This document shows positions 21,581 to 22,689 of a stretch of 22,689 nt of DNA, one piece after another. The notes under the pieces are model-generated. The model had not been told where the DNA came from. It saw only the letters and a list, made by a program, of their open reading frames with translations, and did no database searches. The stretch lies in the NCBI GenBank assembly GCA_945878515.1, contig CAMCTL010000040.1, forward strand, positions 1-22,689, given 5' to 3'. The translations under genes were made by a program, and so were the position numbers. The first letter of the stretch is position 1; the number at the start of each line of letters is the position of its first letter. The stretch is from Flavobacterium psychrophilum. GTDB lineage: Bacteria; Bacteroidota; Bacteroidia; Flavobacteriales; Flavobacteriaceae.

Positions 21581-22689
21581 AACCAACATCAATTAAATTA
21601 CAAAATTTCACCACCGAAAGTGGCGTACTCATTCCTTCCATAAACTTAAGTTATCAAGTTTTTGGTCAGGTTTTGAATACTGCACCCATTGTTTTGGTCA
21701 ATCACGCCTTGACAGGAAATTCCCAGGTGGTTGGAGAGAACGGTTGGTGGAATAATCTTATCGGCGATAATAAAACTATTGACACCAATAAATACACCAT
21801 TCTAGCTTTCAATGTTCCGGGAAATGGATTCGATAAAACGTACATCGAAAATTACTTGGATTTTACCGCTCGCGACATAGCTAGACTTTTCATAGAAGGC
21901 ATTCGATTTTTGAAAGTAAAAGAATTATTCGCACTTATTGGAGGTTCCGTAGGTGGCGGAATTGCGTGGGAAATGATGGCTTTAGAACCTAAATTGACCC
22001 ATAATTTTTTCCCGATTGCGTCCGATTGGAAATCGACCGATTGGTTGATTGCCAACTGTTATTTGCAAGAAAAAATTCTTTGCAATTCGTCAAAACCAAT
22101 CGAAGATGCTCGAATTCACGCAATGTTGTGTTACAGAACGCCAGAATCTTTCAAAGAAAAATTCCAAAGAACTTCTACTGATTCAACTGATTCTTTTCAG
22201 GTGGAAAGTTGGTTGAATTATCACGGAGAGAAATTGCAAAAACGGTTTGAACTTTCAGCTTACAAAATGATGAATCAGTTGTTGAAAACCATTGACATCA
22301 CCCGCGGAAGAACCTCTTTCGAAAATTTAATTTCAGAAGTGGATGCCAATATTTATATTATCGGAATCAATTCGGATTTATTTTTTACTGCCAATGAAAA
22401 TAGAGAAACCTACCACGAAATAAAAAAATTCAAGCACAATGTTTTTTATAGCGAAATCGAATCGCAACACGGACACGATGCTTTTCTAATGGAATACGAA
22501 CAACTGAACAATTTATTGGACGTTGTTTTTAAAAATAAAAAAAATAGGATGAAAATATTAAAATTTGGCGGAAAATCATTGGCCAACGGAGAAGGTATCA
22601 ATAAAGTTTTAGATATAATAATCGATAAAAAAAACAAAGCCGAAAATATTGCAGTAGTAGTTTCCGCAAGAGGAAATGCCACTGATGAA
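21571..22689 (+). CDS. Fused MetX-like homoserine O-acetyltransferase and aspartate kinase (3' end outside window)
   Basis: A single open frame from TTG 21571 to the window end (373 codons seen). The frame is closed by TGA at 21565-21567 and has no ATG before 21973, so TTG is the only start that keeps the fold. Residues 1-about 320 are an alpha/beta-hydrolase of the MetX type: VLVNHALTGNS, NGWWNNLIG, the nucleophile elbow GGSVGGG, an acid in INSDLFF, and the HDAFL-type histidine in ESQHGHDAFLMEYEQ. After a short KNKKNR linker, residue 327 is the Met of MKILKFGGKSLANGEGI, the aspartokinase start, followed by IAVVVSARGNATDE. If the rest resembles ThrA, the protein would catalyse three steps: aspartate kinase, homoserine dehydrogenase and homoserine acetyltransferase. 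The upstream SAM-I riboswitch fits methionine control. Confidence 0.88.
   Translation, partial: MENKPTSIKLQNFTTESGVLIPSINLSYQVFGQVLNTAPIVLVNHALTGNSQVVGENGWWNNLIGDNKTIDTNKYTILAFNVPGNGFDKTYIENYLDFTARDIARLFIEGIRFLKVKELFALIGGSVGGGIAWEMMALEPKLTHNFFPIASDWKSTDWLIANCYLQEKILCNSSKPIEDARIHAMLCYRTPESFKEKFQRTSTDSTDSFQVESWLNYHGEKLQKRFELSAYKMMNQLLKTIDITRGRTSFENLISEVDANIYIIGINSDLFFTANENRETYHEIKKFKHNVFYSEIESQHGHDAFLMEYEQLNNLLDVVFKNKKNRMKILKFGGKSLANGEGINKVLDIIIDKKNKAENIAVVVSARGNATDE

Overview
The window is AT-rich and dense with genes, and almost certainly comes from a Flavobacterium-like member of the Flavobacteriaceae (Bacteroidota). The main signs are a menG-porT pair (PorT/SprT belongs to the Bacteroidota type IX secretion/gliding system), a TamL-type lipidated BamA homologue, a DUF5686 outer-membrane protein, and promoters of the Bacteroidota form TTG-N18..20-TAnnTTTG without Shine-Dalgarno sites.

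Positions 1-8050 hold, on the minus strand, the start of a probable DNA-3-methyladenine glycosylase, a DUF5686 protein and pyruvate dehydrogenase E1 beta. On the plus strand are etfB, etfA, a bifunctional-nuclease-family protein with a UVR tail, and thyA; a small CBM48-like protein follows on the minus strand. Positions 8291-9120 hold a 2TM-domain reading frame interrupted by four TAG codons, whose final TGA overlaps the folA start. Then come menG and porT, a SpoU-type RNA methyltransferase (minus), tamL, fbaA and accD. The accD product lacks the usual four zinc-ribbon cysteines. Positions 16152-17560 hold a coupled secreted-protein/deoxynucleoside-kinase pair (minus).

The right end (17721-22689) is a methionine/SAM locus and the most interesting part. 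metK (minus) has a leader that fits a class II SAM riboswitch. Divergent from it, metY lies behind two short reading frames rich in Met and Cys codons. Each is followed by an intrinsic terminator, and each has a complementary segment next to its stop codon that can form a competing antiterminator. This looks like two ribosome-mediated attenuators in series. A small unknown ORF follows metY. Next is a clear class I SAM riboswitch in front of a TTG-started frame that fuses a MetX-like homoserine acyltransferase to an aspartate kinase and runs off the window. So three kinds of RNA control govern SAM synthesis, sulfhydrylation and homoserine activation within about 2.6 kb.

Several intergenic gaps (etfB-etfA, upstream of thyA, porT-trmH, fbaA-accD) carry arrays with a 7-bp period, two of them as inverted arm pairs. 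No rRNA, tRNA, CRISPR array, insertion sequence or phage gene was seen.
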